The position numbers and the translations under genes were made by a program. The notes below the pieces were generated by a model. It saw only the letters and a program-made list of their open reading frames with translations, had not been told where the DNA came from and made no database searches. DNA of 64,000 nucleotides from Diorhabda sublineata (lineage: Eukaryota > Arthropoda > Insecta > Coleoptera > Chrysomelidae), in assembly GCF_026230105.1 (NCBI RefSeq), contig NC_079484.1, positions 6,649,805 through 6,713,804 on the forward strand. The letters run 5' to 3'. Shown here piece after piece: positions 38,614 to 49,499 of this stretch. Numbering within the stretch: the stretch's first letter is position 1; every line of letters begins with the position of its first letter.

Positions 38614-38812
38614 TGGTTGTAAACACACTGTTTACACTACCACTACACCAACACTCACAAATTTATTAGTGGGAGAATTCAGTATAAAACAGGTGAGTTA
38701 TCAGGTTTTAGTTTATCTTCAGTCTCTGAAGACTATAACTTGGTTATCGTGTATCCAACAGAGTAATTGTGAGTATTGGTGTAGTGGTAGTGTAAACAGT
38801 GTGTTCAGTATG
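38614..38812. mobile_element. short inverted-repeat element (MITE), copy 1
   Basis: Terminal inverted repeats of about 38 bp flank an interior of about 100 bp. Each begins ACACTGTTTACACTACCACT and continues to ACTCACAA. The interior holds a version of the hairpin GATAACTTGGTTATC preceded by CTCTGAAGA. Two more copies occur at 39.6 and 54.4 kb. It has no coding capacity and lies in Rpp30 intron 4. Confidence 0.9.
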
Positions 38813-39223
38813 AATATTACCAACTGTTCCAACAATTTCAACTTAGTTATGGTTCTGACAAGCGAAGGGATACATTTTTGTTTCCAAAATAGTTGTAAAA
38901 TAAATTGATTTGTTTTTAATAGCTAAACACAAAATAAAGCATATAATATTAAGAAAATTGAATATCTTTACAAAGACATATTAAAAAAAATTAATACTGA
39001 TAATACAAATATTCAAAAATGAAGAAGACATAAAAACAATAATTAAAAAAAGAAAAAGCTGAAGAATATGACCAGAAATGGGAATAACATATAAATATGC
39101 AGTTGTTTCTTTTTATATTCTCTGAAACTATTTGTTATTTATGATGTCCAGCGTAGAAAATAACAAATAATCTTCACTCAATTTGTATAGAGAAATTATA
39201 CAATTATAATTTTAAAAGGATAC

Positions 39224-39498
39224 ATATTAATAACATCATATGGGTTTCTTATCAGAGCAGGTCGATTAGCTCCACTTGAAAAAATTATGTTTTTCGATTT
39301 TCCATAAGAATGATAAAGATGGGAAGCATGTATTAAATGTTTACGCTGTGAGCTATCTTCAATAGCAGGACTATATAATAATTCAAAGTAATAACTCCTT
39401 TCCATTAACTGAGTGTACAATTTTCTGTTCAAACGTAGATCAAATTTGATTTCAGGATTATACGCAAAGATGTCCGCTTCAAGAGTGCTGCAAGTATA
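39224..39498 (-). CDS. Rpp30, fourth coding exon
   Basis: The 275-bp exon (acceptor TTTTCAG, donor GTATCC) encodes YTCSTLEADIFAYNPEIKFD, then LNRKLYTQLMERSYYFELLY, SPAIEDSSQRK and finally NIIFSSGANRPALIRNPYDV. The blocks FELLYSPAI-D, SSGA-RP--IR-PYDV are diagnostic of RPP30. The protein is a scaffold subunit of nuclear RNase P and RNase MRP, which process pre-tRNA and pre-rRNA. The donor is weaker than the consensus but is required by the phase of exon 5. Confidence 0.95.
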
Positions 39499-39587
39499 CT
39501 GAAAACATAAAAACAACTGTTTAATAATAGAATAAGATTTTTACCAACATATATTTGAAATTTCTAGAACAGTTAGTTGATTTTCAG

Positions 39588-39745
39588 ACTAAACACATTG
39601 TTTACCACCCCTACATCCACACCCACAATTACATTGTCTGGTCCTTCGAGCCGGATACGAGCCTAAGGAGGACCTAAAGGACCAGAAAATGAATTGTGTA
39701 ACTGTGAGTGTTTGTACAGTAATAGTAAACAGTGTATTTATATAT
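39588..39745. mobile_element. short inverted-repeat element (MITE), copy 2
   Basis: Diverged version of the family: left end ACACATTGTTTACCACC, right end inverse ACACTGTTTACTATTAC. Its interior differs from copy 1 and has its own hairpin, CTGGTCCTT paired with AAGGACCAG. It lies in Rpp30 intron 3. Confidence 0.7.
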
Positions 39746-39837
39746 TAGTGCCAGTAAAAAGTATTAGGCTATAAAGTAACTATTTTAATCATTTGTCCAG
39801 TTTATTTTGGCACAATTTCCTTTATTTTCTTATTTCT

Positions 39838-40065
39838 TACACATTTTGATATGTTTATACTTCTAGATTTTAGATCTCTTCTGATTTGAAATTAGTTTCT
39901 TTTATAATATTTGAGAGACAGATATTTTGATAAACACTAAAAGAAGTCTAAACGTCAAATTTTTATCGGTCTTAAAAAATTACAAAAGAAACTAATTTTA
40001 AATCAGAAAAGACCTAAAATCCAGAATATTTAGAAGCATTTTGACATAATGTGATATTTGTACAC
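39838..40065. mobile_element. palindromic element of the GATTTTAGGTCTCTT family
   Basis: Left arm (about 39840-39920) and right arm (about 39985-40060) are reverse complements with some mismatches. Shared words include ACATTTTGA, GATTTTAG, TCTTTTCTGATTT and AATTAGTTTCTTTT. It is related to the element ends at 17.5 and 18.05 kb. It lies in Rpp30 intron 3. Confidence 0.75.
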
Positions 40066-40079
40066 TTTATCAAGCTAGT

Positions 40080-40530
40080 GTATGAGAAATGAACATAAAT
40101 GCCATCAAATGGTACACACACGGCTCTAAAGCAGCAGATAGAACTGGAATAGGAATGTACGGACATAGAACCAAACACCCTAAAAGCCTGGGAAACACTC
40201 CAAACATTTTTGTAGCAGAAATTTATGCAATTGAAAATGTGTCTAATTCAATCTAGATAGGAACTATTGCAAACAGAAAATCATCATCCTGTCCGATAGC
40301 CAAGCAGCAATTAGACCTTTAATCTTTAATATAATAAAATTCAAAGTTGTTTGGAAAACAAAATAGCTGACAGTCTCACTAAATCAGGGGCGGACATACT
40401 CTTCATAGGACCTGAACCCTTTTGTGGTATCAACTACAGAACAATAGAAAAGAAATGAAAAAGTGGGTAGATAGGGGTAAAACCAATTACTGGAACTGCC
40501 CACAGGGGGCTGAGACCCTCTTGAGAAACT
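40080..40530 (+). mobile_element. Jockey-like retrotransposon relic (RNase H domain)
   Basis: The plus strand reads IKWYTHGSKAADRTGIGMYG, then FVAEIYAIENV and, after a frameshift, ILSDSQAAI. This is the order YTDGSK...GAG...AE--AI...SDSQAA of the RNase H domain in Jockey-like elements, with the first catalytic Asp changed to His. It is followed by a broken GPEPFCGINYRTIEKK-like segment. It lies in Rpp30 intron 3, antisense. Confidence 0.8.
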
Positions 40531-41007
40531 ATAAAATAATTATTTGTCACTTATTATTTTATTCATAGGTTCATAGGTTTACATAATTTAAAATATTAAG
40601 TTATTTATTCGAAAAAAATAAAAATGAAGGTGGGGTTCAGCATTTTCTCAAATCATGAGTGCATTTGTTCTTTTAAGCATCCATTTTCCTAACTAGTTTG
40701 TTTCTGAAAACAAAATGAATGATTTGTTCACAAAATAATGGACTGGTTTTGTTTCAATATTTTAAATTAAATCAGTATCGGTAAGTAAGTCATCATTTTC
40801 TTTTTTGTTTTCAAAAACGTAGGATAAAAGATTGCAATATTGTAAATAATATTATATATAAGATTCAAACACCAGGTGTTTGCTACTTTATCTCAACTGG
40901 ATAATATATGTACAAAGTAACATGATTTTTTTGTACTTTCAGAATTTGCATTAATCTGGCGTAGAATGTGTAAAATCTGATTTTCAGTATAACATTTGTT
41001 GACTTAC

Positions 41008-41076
41008 CAGAAGTGCCTGATTAGTAGTAGGTGAAACTGCAAAGATGTGGTACTTTTTGAAATTTGGTGACTTTGT
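41008..41076 (-). CDS. Rpp30, third coding exon
   Basis: This 69-bp, 23-codon exon in phase 0 on both sides (acceptor CTTTCAG, donor GTAAGTC) reads TKSPNFKKYHIFAVSPTTNQ then ALL. It fits the position of the Y-V-AV-P-----L strand-helix of the RPP30 PHP-like barrel. It was identified from phase, splice sites and family alignment rather than from length. Confidence 0.88.
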
Positions 41077-41559
41077 CTGAAAGTATGTTAAACATTATTA
41101 AGTATGGCTATATTAAATTATTTAAATTTCAAAATATGGTAAACAAACAATTGTACATAAATTGAATTAAATATTACAATTAATCCAATCTTCAAAGTAT
41201 ACTGAAGCATATCTTTTATCATTATTCTTCATCTAGATCAATCTGGATAACTGATATCAAATATAATGTGTTTAAAATCATCTGGATACATTCTACACAT
41301 TCCATCACAGTGTAAGAAATATTATATTAAAAAATCATTTGCAATGTTATTGAATGGTTAACAATGTCTTAAAACAGTAACTAAAATGTCAACAATGTTG
41401 AATTTTTTTTTGGGACATTGTAAGAATCTTTATGTCATACATTCTTTTTATCAGAGGAAAATAGGAAGTTTAATATTGGTCTAAAGAATATCATTTTAAA
41501 AAATTAGAGGCCCTATTACAATATGGGAAGAGTTCAAGTAATTCAACATCAACAATTAT

Positions 41560-42000
41560 ACTTATTTACAAATAACAAATTTTAAGTATTTAAGTGTCTT
41601 TGAAAGAGGATATAATGAGAACAAAGGATACAATCAGCATATAGAGCTGTCTATAAATACCAACAATACCTACAAAATAAAAAAATAGTCCTAACACAAA
41701 AATAAAGATATATAAAGCAGCGAAATTTTGGGAAAAATTTATGGCCCATTAAAAAGGGGAAAGAGAGAAATGAGAAGATTAATAAATTATGAAATTGTAA
41801 GGAAAACAATACAGACGATATAGTACAGTACAGTAGTGACTAAACACTGAGGAAAATAACTGAATGGAAACCAGTGATAGATTGAGCAAGGGAAAGACTA
41901 AAACTAAAAAAAAGTAGATGTAACTAAATCATATGGCAACATTCAGTTGAACAAGAATGGATCGATAAAACTTCCCCTTATGATGTCACTAAAATTCCAA
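41560..42000 (+). mobile_element. RTE-like retrotransposon relic
   Basis: Broken frames read FKYLSVSLKEDIM and then KIKIYKAAKF and EKFMAH, the YLGV-L, KIYKT and RKIYGP blocks downstream of the reverse transcriptase. The segment resembles the copies at 38.1 and 42.9 kb. The 146-codon open frame at 42000-42440 that follows is AT-rich and shows no domain. Rpp30 intron 2. Confidence 0.6.
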
Positions 42001-42894
42001 TGGGAATGTGCAGTCACATTTATGGACAGTTATTTAGATACCTAGATAGAATACAGATAAATTTTGGCCAAAACTGTAAGCCGAAGAGTGGCAAGAGTCA
42101 AATGTCGACCCATGAGAACGCAGAGACATTAACATATAACAATCTAATATATAAACATGTATCATCTTTTGTATCTTTATTTTTTGTTTATTATTTATTA
42201 TTTGTTGTTTTATTAGAATTGAAATTAAAAATGAGAGTGATCAGTACCATTACAGTCTACTTACACGAAAGCACTTTTGTATTTGAATTGATTAACAGCT
42301 CACATTTAAATTTTCAATGTATTTTGAGTTTTACAGTTAAACATTTTCAGAAAATATATTTAATAACCATATTTGTTTCAATTAGAAATCATCAGGAAAA
42401 TATTATGGAGATTATATATTTTCAACCATATAACAACTAGAATGTGATAAAAATGTATGTTGGAATAATATATTATTATAAATATTTAATACTACTGCAA
42501 TTATAGTTTTTATAAGTATTATTAGTGAGTTTCTTGTAGTATAACTACCTGTATTTTTATACAGAAAGTGTACAATATTCGTTATTAAACAATTATAAAT
42601 ATTACATAATGCATATATATAGATAGCATTTATTTCCATTTGTGATTTTAATCTACTTTTTCTTATTGACTGCCATATCTTAGAATTATCTCAATGGTCA
42701 TTAAGAATATAAAAACATTTTTTAAATCAGGATACTAATGTGTATTTATTACATCAATGAATGTATGTTTTGGCATCAGTATTTTGTTGTTATTTTCTCA
42801 AAAAAAATAATTAAAAATATCCATATGTACATAATACACACAAGAAATAGAAGAACAGGGAGTAGAAAATAAAATAACAAATATGAAAACTCAA

Positions 42895-43215
42895 ATATTA
42901 AATTGGGCAGAAGACATCATGAGAAGGTAATCTACAGAAATGGTGAGGAGGATAACAATGGATAACTCTATGACCAAGAGGTAGAGGAAAACCAAGAAAT
43001 ACCTGGAGAAACCAAATTAAAGATACCAGGATCCTAGAAATAGTAGACTGGAAAGCAAAGCACAGAAAAAGAATGTAGAAAGCTGATAAACAAAGCCAAG
43101 ACCAACAAAAAACTATTACAAAAGTACAAGGGAAGAAATCCATCCAGCCCAATAATGGAATTTGTAGGCCATAATCCAAGAGAATAAGAGGCATAATGAT
43201 GACATATTGAACACA
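42895..43215 (+). mobile_element. RTE-like retrotransposon tail
   Basis: The plus strand reads GKPRNTWRNQIKDTRILEIV in broken form, followed by DWKAKHRKRM. This is the RGRPR-RW---I--D basic tail of these elements. Later sequence ends in an ATAATGATGACA stretch like the usual GATGAT 3' end. It lies in Rpp30 intron 2, 215 bp from exon 2. Confidence 0.6.
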
Positions 43216-43433
43216 CAAATAGAAGAAGTTTGAAATTTTTGTTGATTTTAAGCCAGCACTTGATTCAATTTAATAATATAATTAAAACTAAAACAAATAT
43301 TAAGCATTACAGTATCATCAAAAGTTATTTGTTTAATCCTTCAATCATAATTCTTTATAGAAATGGATTAAGTGAATTGTATGAATTGACTGTAGATTTG
43401 TATTCATTGTATTTACCATGAAAAATAACTTAC

Positions 43434-43660
43434 AATTTTATGAAGACCATCTTGATTCGCGAATATCACTGTTAATCGATTAAAAACATGAAAATTGTCA
43501 ATATCTAGTTTCTTAATCACATCTTGGATTGCACTCAAATTGTAAGGTACAGGAACAATATCTTGGTTTTCCTTAGATCCTCCTTTTTTCTTTTTCTTCT
43601 TAGATTGCTCAATATTTATATCTTCAATAGTCTGATTTACGGCAATAGTGCGGTATCCCA
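43434..43660 (-). CDS. Rpp30, second coding exon
   Basis: The exon joins exon 1 through a split Leu codon to give LGYRTIAVNQTIEDI, the G-S/R-T-A-N strand typical of RPP30. It continues with an Ile/Glu/Lys-rich spacer including a run of six lysines, then VPVPYNLSAIQDVIKKL and FHVFNRLTVIFANQDGLHKI. The RLT-I block is conserved in the family. Acceptor TTTTTTAG, donor GTAAGTT; 227 bp. Confidence 0.93.
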
Positions 43661-43715
43661 CTAAAAAATATTTAAAATTTATTTTCTGAAACACTCAAAG
43701 TGAATACAAACTTAC

Positions 43716-43809
43716 ATTGATAAAGGGATTTTATGGATTTTTCTAAATTGTCTTGAGAGAAAAATGATTGCTGTATACATAAATCATAAAATGCAGAAGT
43801 TTTAATCAT
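43716..43809 (-). CDS. Rpp30, first coding exon with start codon
   Basis: The ATG at 43807-43809 opens MIKTSAFYDLCIQQSFFSQD, followed by NLEKSIKSLYQ and a split codon at donor GTAAGTTT. FYDL(C/N)I is the usual first strand of the RPP30 fold. With the other five exons the protein is 294 residues, slightly longer than the roughly 270 of vertebrates because of the lysine spacer in exon 2 and the tail. Confidence 0.88.
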
Positions 43810-44579
43810 CTTACAATTTGATTTTGTTAATTATATTACATTATTTCACACACAATAAACACTTCTTTATCTTATACCTAACCTCAGATTCCGATTCTTC
43901 TATTTTAACCAGTTCTCTGTTTATCTCCTCGTTTTTCATTTAGTCCATTAGCCCTCACCACAATATTATTTGGTCCCTTTCACACTTTATATTCTCCCTA
44001 AAATTCTATTTTCTTATGATTTTTGAAAAAATTAAACTATCACATGTGGGAATCATAATTTTTGCATAATCAATTGATTATGCAAACATATCTGTAATCT
44101 AGTAAATATTTTTAATGATGATTTATCTTTATTTTAGGTGAATTCTAGAATTATTTTAGAAATATAATGTTTTTTATTTTACTAATTTCTACACCTTTAG
44201 GAATGAAAGAATTTGGTCAAAATTACAAATTTGATTATAAAATTATTTACAGATATTAATGAATCCGTGATGGTGGTTGCATATATCAGGGATAATAATA
44301 AACAGCTTTTGTTGATGAATGTACTGTATATTTTCTGCGCTGATGATTACAGTTTTTGTTTATAGTAATCTTAAACTCTGGTATTGGGTTCACGATTTAT
44401 AAGAGTAGGAGCATTGCAGTGGAACATGTGTTTTATAAATTCGTGATTTAAATTACACATTCAGTGGTATGGTTTGTTGCACGTAGGTCTTACGTCGCGC
44501 TTATATTCAGAGGACAAATTTCTTCTGGAATAATCGAAGACTGATAATAATTGGTGATAGTTGTAAAATAATTTTAAAC
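43810..44579. promoter_or_regulatory. divergent promoter region of Rpp30 and P4HA
   Basis: Only 770 bp separate the start codons of two genes transcribed away from each other, so both promoters and 5' UTRs must lie here unless an upstream exon exists. The P4HA-proximal part contains TTACGTCGCGC (a CREB-like word with CpGs) followed by TATATTCAGAGG, a plausible initiator, at about 44490-44512. No TATA box of convincing quality is seen on the Rpp30 side. Confidence 0.55.
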
Positions 44580-45016
44580 ATGAATCTGTGCCATCATTCA
44601 GTTCCTTTTTTGGTTTATTTGTGTATTGTTAATGTATCCTGCGAAGTTTTTACCGCGTTGGCGGATTTAGAAGAATTATTGGACACAGAAAAACTAGTTA
44701 TTGATACCCTACAAAATTATATAAAAGCCGAAGAGCAAAAGCTCGAATTATTGAAGAGATATGCAGACTTTTATCAGCAACAACATAATAGAGCCACCGA
44801 AGATGTTCAATTATATATTTCTAATCCTATTAACGCATACACATTAGTTAAACGATTAACCACAGATTTGACTGAATTAGAAAACCTAATGGGTTCACAG
44901 ATCAGTAGAGACTTCCTCAATAATATAACACATTTCAAACAGACGAGATTATTTCCTACAGATGAAGATCTTAATGGTGCAGCCGTTGCATTGACTAGAT
45001 TACAAGATACCTACAG
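44580..45016 (+). CDS. prolyl 4-hydroxylase alpha subunit, first coding exon
   Basis: The ATG at 44580 starts a 21-residue signal peptide (hydrophobic FLVYLCIVNVSC), fitting an enzyme of the ER lumen. The mature part begins EVFTALADLEELL and runs through KAEEQKLELLKRYADFYQ to LTRLQDTYR. This is the P4Ha_N dimerisation domain, largely helical, with NPINAYTLVKRL as a family hallmark and an NIT glycosylation site at Asn115. The donor is GTAATAG and the last Arg codon is split. The enzyme hydroxylates proline in collagen with Fe(II), 2-oxoglutarate and ascorbate in an alpha2-beta2 complex with protein disulfide isomerase. Confidence 0.95.
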
Positions 45017-46866
45017 GTAATAGATTTATTGTTCGATAAATTGGTTTTTTTGTTAAACTATACTTTTAAAATACTTTGGAGATAGTTATAATGATATAAA
45101 TAAATGAAAATTGTATAAAATATTACCAGCAATATTTAGTTCTAGAAAAACGTTTCTATATAATCTGCTGTAAGAAAATTTGAACTGTTATCTTCATTAT
45201 ATGTGTTATATGTTGATCTAGTTCAAGCTAGTTGTCAATATTTTTGATTCAGATTCAACCATTCATTCATTTCTTGAAATGTTTGTATTGTAATGTACAA
45301 TAAGTCAAATAAGTTCTAACACCGCTAAGTTCAAAAAATGCTTTTTTGATTTTTAAATGTCATTCGATAGAGAATCGAAAGATGCACCTCCAAACAACTG
45401 ATACAAAGATCTTGAAATCGATCTATTTTTATTATTTTTCAAAAAAAATATATGTATTTTGATTTTGATATATAATTAAAGAAGCACAGTTTTTTGCTAT
45501 TTTGAAAAGTTCATTTTTGACTTCCAGTGATGAATTATCATGTGAGCATTATAGGACCATTTTCATATTATTTTTTTTTCATAATACCTGAGATTGCATA
45601 ATTTAAAGTACTAAATGAATTACCACTTTTAACATGGTATTTTACTTATAGTAAGTAAGATTTGGTTAATAACTGAACCTTCCAAATTTAATAAACAATT
45701 ATTTTGTAATTTGTAATTTCGCATATTAGCGCAAATCTCTTTGATATTACTGATTGCATAATTTCAACTCTCCTTTCTCTCATAGGTACATCTTTCATTG
45801 TTTAAGCATTCAAGGTTGATTTACAACATCTTGATGACATTTATTCTCTTCTGATGCACGATTTTGAGTCACCACACATTAACATTCTATTTTTATCAAT
45901 TTACTATCTGCAATATCTTTTCTTCCTGGCTTTCTATTCTTAACAAATCTAACTAAATGAAACTATTATAGTCTTAAAATAACTATAATTGTAAATAATT
46001 AAAAAAATAAAATATTTTTTGCTTAATTAAAAGCACCAGTGGCAGACACTTTACTGAGGATATTTCTTTACAAAAACAATTTCAAATAAAAAAAATGAAG
46101 TAAAACTTCAATTTTTAATGCTAACAGGTAGTTAGGTAGGAGATCTGAAGATTTTTATTTCTTTTGATATAAATTTGTTTATTTAAAAGTGTGAATGGTC
46201 CTATACTAGAGGTGACATGAAGAAAGTCGGACATCACTGGGTACCAGTGGAGACAATCTGTTAATATTGCTAAAAATAACAAAGGTGAAATAAATAAAAT
46301 GTTGAAAAATAAAATAGTATAATTCTAATTATTTAAATAAAGATACAAAAAAAATCATCATTATCAGTATCTGAAAAATACAGATTTTACGAAGGTATTT
46401 TTCATAAACTTAAAGTTTAATTATGGCTAATACACTGGGAAAAATTTGGATGGTAATACATGATACTATTTACATCCGATCTTATAGTTTTTGCATCAAA
46501 ATCAATTTTCTTCAACTCAGCTGCTAGTTTCCTAGCACACAATATTATATTAATAATAATTTTATTAGAAACTTCCCCTTTACCATAAATTTAACAATTT
46601 TTCCTTGTTGCTTTGGAGAAAACATTGGGAAAGGTCCCATTTTTTTCCACTCAGGATATTTTCCATGAAATTTTCCCGAAAGAGTAGTTCTTGGTACATT
46701 AAACTTTTTTGTAGCAGGCAAACAGAGCTGAAGATATCTGCTCTTTGCTCCATGCCAATATTTTCGTAGACATGTTAAATTAAAAAAAAACTTTTCCTAT
46801 TTTTGCCCAAATTTATTTTTGTTTACTTTTTGATTCATCATAATTTTCATTTTACCTATGGTAGAC
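45017..46866 (+). other. P4HA intron 1, first part
   Basis: AT-rich intron sequence with no recognised gene or transposon. Confidence 0.6.
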
Positions 46867-46887
46867 TTAACCTAACCTAACCTAACC
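46867..46887. repeat. short CCTAA (TTAGG) tract
   Basis: Three perfect CCTAA units flanked by TTAA and CC. It is a short interstitial copy of the insect telomere motif, on the same strand as the CCTAA in the 55.1-58.6 kb array. Confidence 0.8.
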
Positions 46888-47499
46888 ACTGATACGAATC
46901 AAAAATATCTCTACCCAAAATCGACACACCCCTCATTTAAAATAAAACAAAGTAACTTTGATTCCAACCCTCGCAGAATCACCCTAAAGTCACAGAAAAC
47001 TAACAATATTAAGTATATACTATTAATTTGAAATGTACTTACCGTAACATGTCTCCATTAAATGGTGGAAAGTCAGTTTTTTAACCTAAAGGGCATCCTA
47101 TTTTTAATCTACCTATTAACAGATAAATGGAAACGATGATAGTTTTCTTAATTTTGAGTATCAAAGTAAAAAGTGTTGGATATGGATACAATGTCTGGCT
47201 AAAGTTTTCTGAACTTTTTAAGTAGTTCAATTATTAAATAATTACATAACCTTCACAAGATTTCGTGCAAATTTTATTTTATCTTTTGCTAATGTGTAAA
47301 ATTGGTATGAATAATATAACATACACATTATATAATAACGAAGATAAGTTGTTGCTTAATAAAATTAATGATAAAATATTGATAAATATGAAATATTCAT
47401 CACTAGTTATATATTTAATGATACAATAAAAAAGAAACAACTAGAAATATTTGCTTTAATACTGGAATTTTAGGAATTAAATACTAACAATTAAATAAA

Positions 47500-47696
47500 C
47501 AGTCTCTTTTTGCCTATCTGGCGCTCGCTTTGAGATCTTTCACTATATCATTTCATTTTTTCCCTTATTTTTGCTTCATTTCGTCAGTTCCACTCTCAAA
47601 TCTCTACTAAACTCATCCAACCATTTTTTCCTTGATCATTCTCTTTTTTACCTACCTTTTAGTATTTGTTTTACCCATTCGTCATTCTGCCTACAC
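47500..47696 (-). mobile_element. possible RTE-like retrotransposon tail
   Basis: The minus strand contains KEKWLDEFSRDLRVG in broken form, like the GRP--RW-DEV--DL tail of RTE-like elements. The evidence is short and the call tentative. Confidence 0.3.
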
Positions 47697-47829
47697 TACA
47701 AGTCAAAAGTTTTTGCCCACCCTATAGTTTGCATGACACACAACAAATAAAAACGATCGATTTTGATATTCATATTTTAAAGAACATATATAGATAATAA
47801 TTGGAGGACACCCCAAAATAAGCGAATTT
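47697..47829 (-). mobile_element. Tc1-like transposon relic, terminal part
   Basis: The minus strand ends in GGTGGGCAAAAACTTTTGAC, the type of terminus seen in Tc1-like elements. Together with the transposase relic at 48590-48990, same orientation, it probably belongs to one element split by the retroelement between them. Confidence 0.5.
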
Positions 47830-48560
47830 TTTTCGCTTGGGCAGCACGCTACCGTCTTCAAAGCCGAGTTAATCGTTGTGATGGAATGCAGACGCGCGAT
47901 ACTCAATCAACGCCACATGAACACAATAATCTCAATCCGCTCAGACAGCAGAGCTGCCTAACAAGCCATAACGGCTAAAGAGGTGTGGGGTGCAAGAAAG
48001 TCCTACAAAATCTGGTGAATAATGGCTGCAAGATCCAGCTCGTTTGGGTGCCCGTTCACTCAGGCAACCACGAGGCGGACTTACTCGCCAGACTGGGATC
48101 GCCGAACTCACCGATGGACCCAAAGCCCATCCTTGGAATAACTATCGCAACTTTCAACGGTCTACTCGCAAAGCGGGCTCGGCAGGAATGGATGGAGATA
48201 CCTGGCACGTGACAAGCAAAGACAAACGTTGTGCGTTTCACACCGAACAACTGCTCCAACTAAACAGGCGTGAAATCCGACTAATGACCGTCATCTAACA
48301 CGCCATCTCTACAACATTGGCATCACGGACGATCCGGAGTGCCGTTTGTGCGTGGATGAAGATGAAACCGCAGACTACGTCATTTGGGAGTGACCTGTAC
48401 TCACACGAGCGCGGCTTAAACACTTGGCAAGTCTCATAGCTTGCTTTATGACATCAAAGGGATCAAGCTAAAGCTCTTGATCGACTTCTCAAAGGATATC
48501 GGCCTTTGGTAACTTAACAGGTTGAGTACGGCAGGCATAACTGAAGGCGTATGTGTTCAA
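47830..48560 (+). mobile_element. non-LTR retrotransposon relic (RNase H domain and CCHC-like tail), nested
   Basis: The plus strand reads TVFKAELIVVMECRRAIL, ISIRSDSRAA, then QLVWVPVHSGNHEADLLARL, the full RNase H order AE...SDS-AA...W-P-H-G--EAD-LAR. Further on, after frameshifts, come HLYNIGITDDPECRLCVDED and TADYVIWE, the HL---G--D---C--C--E-ET--H tail. CpG-rich codon use contrasts with the AT-rich flanks, suggesting recent arrival or a different source. Stops and frameshifts are present. Confidence 0.85.
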
Positions 48561-48589
48561 CGGTCCCTTGGTCGCCCACAATGTAAATC

Positions 48590-48990
48590 AACTATAGATG
48601 AGAATTTAGAAATGATGAAAAAATTCTAAAAATGTGTAGTGGAAGTAGGATACTTCTTCATGACTTTCCAAATCATTACTTTCAGTACTTTTTCTATTTT
48701 TAATTGTGTCAAATACTCCTTGCACAGATTCGAGGAATGCTTGGGATCGTTGTGAAGCTGGAAGATGAATTAATTTTCTTTAATATTTTTTTATAGCCTT
48801 CTTTCTTCAAAATATCTAACCCCAAATCATCACCGAACCTCCGCCGTGTTTTACATTCAGAATTACACATGGACCTAAAATTTGAACTGCGCACAAACAC
48901 TCTTAGACCCAAAAAACTTTGAGTCATCACTCAATAAAACTCTTTTCCACTTTTCCATAACATTTGTTGTATTCTTTGGGGACTCGCGGT
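48590..48990 (-). mobile_element. Tc1-like transposase relic abutting P4HA exon 2
   Basis: The minus strand reads EKWKRVLLSDDSKFFGSKSV, then a degraded VKHGGGSVM-WG block, then FQLHNDPKHSSNLCKEYL. These are the W--V--SDESKF and Q-DNDPKH-S catalytic blocks of Tc1-like transposases, with the first motif read as DDS. The relic ends about 25-30 bp before the acceptor of P4HA exon 2. Confidence 0.8.
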
Positions 48991-49014
48991 ACATGAAGTT
49001 GTGTATAATTTCAG

Positions 49015-49244
49015 ATTAGACACGTCGTCTTTAGCAAGAGGTGAATTGAACGGTATCAAATATAGTTCTGAGTTAACAGCAGCAGACTGTTTCGAATTGG
49101 GTCGTCAGAGTTATAATAATGGGGATTACTATCATACTTTATTGTGGATGACCGAAGCTGAAGAAAGGTTACGCGATGAAGCTAACCACACGATAAGTCA
49201 AAGCGATATTTTAGAATATTTGGCATTTTCTACTTACAAGCAAG
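49015..49244 (+). CDS. prolyl 4-hydroxylase alpha subunit, second coding exon
   Basis: Acceptor ATTTCAG ends at 49014. The split Arg codon is completed and the frame reads LDTSSLARGELNGIKYSSEL, then TAADCFELGRQSYNNGDYYH and EYLAFSTYKQ (residues 147-222). This is the start of the peptide-substrate-binding domain, built of TPR-like helices that hold proline-rich collagen chains; the ADCFELG-QSYN-GDYYHT-LWM block is strongly conserved. An NHT glycosylation site lies at Asn203. The donor is CAAG followed by GTATTT. Confidence 0.96.
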
Positions 49245-49499
49245 GTATTTATCTATTTTGTTATTTATTTGTGTTAATTTTTGCTTGTTAACATAATAGA
49301 ATATGCAGTTACACCATCATTTACATATTTTTTACGCAATTACTTCGTTGGTTGTATATTGAACAGTGGAAGTTTTTATTTTATTCATACACTCGTAAAC
49401 AAAAAAATCGACTCGATCACAAGACTGTTGCAAAATGTCTGTAGTCTCCATTCTTTTTATAATAATTTATTTGAAATTGACCTAGTATTTAGTATTCAT

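Noticed and set aside
42000..42440. A 146-codon open frame on the plus strand with a hydrophobic stretch.
   Set aside because: It is AT-rich, overlaps the end of an RTE-like relic in an Rpp30 intron, and shows no family motif or splice context.
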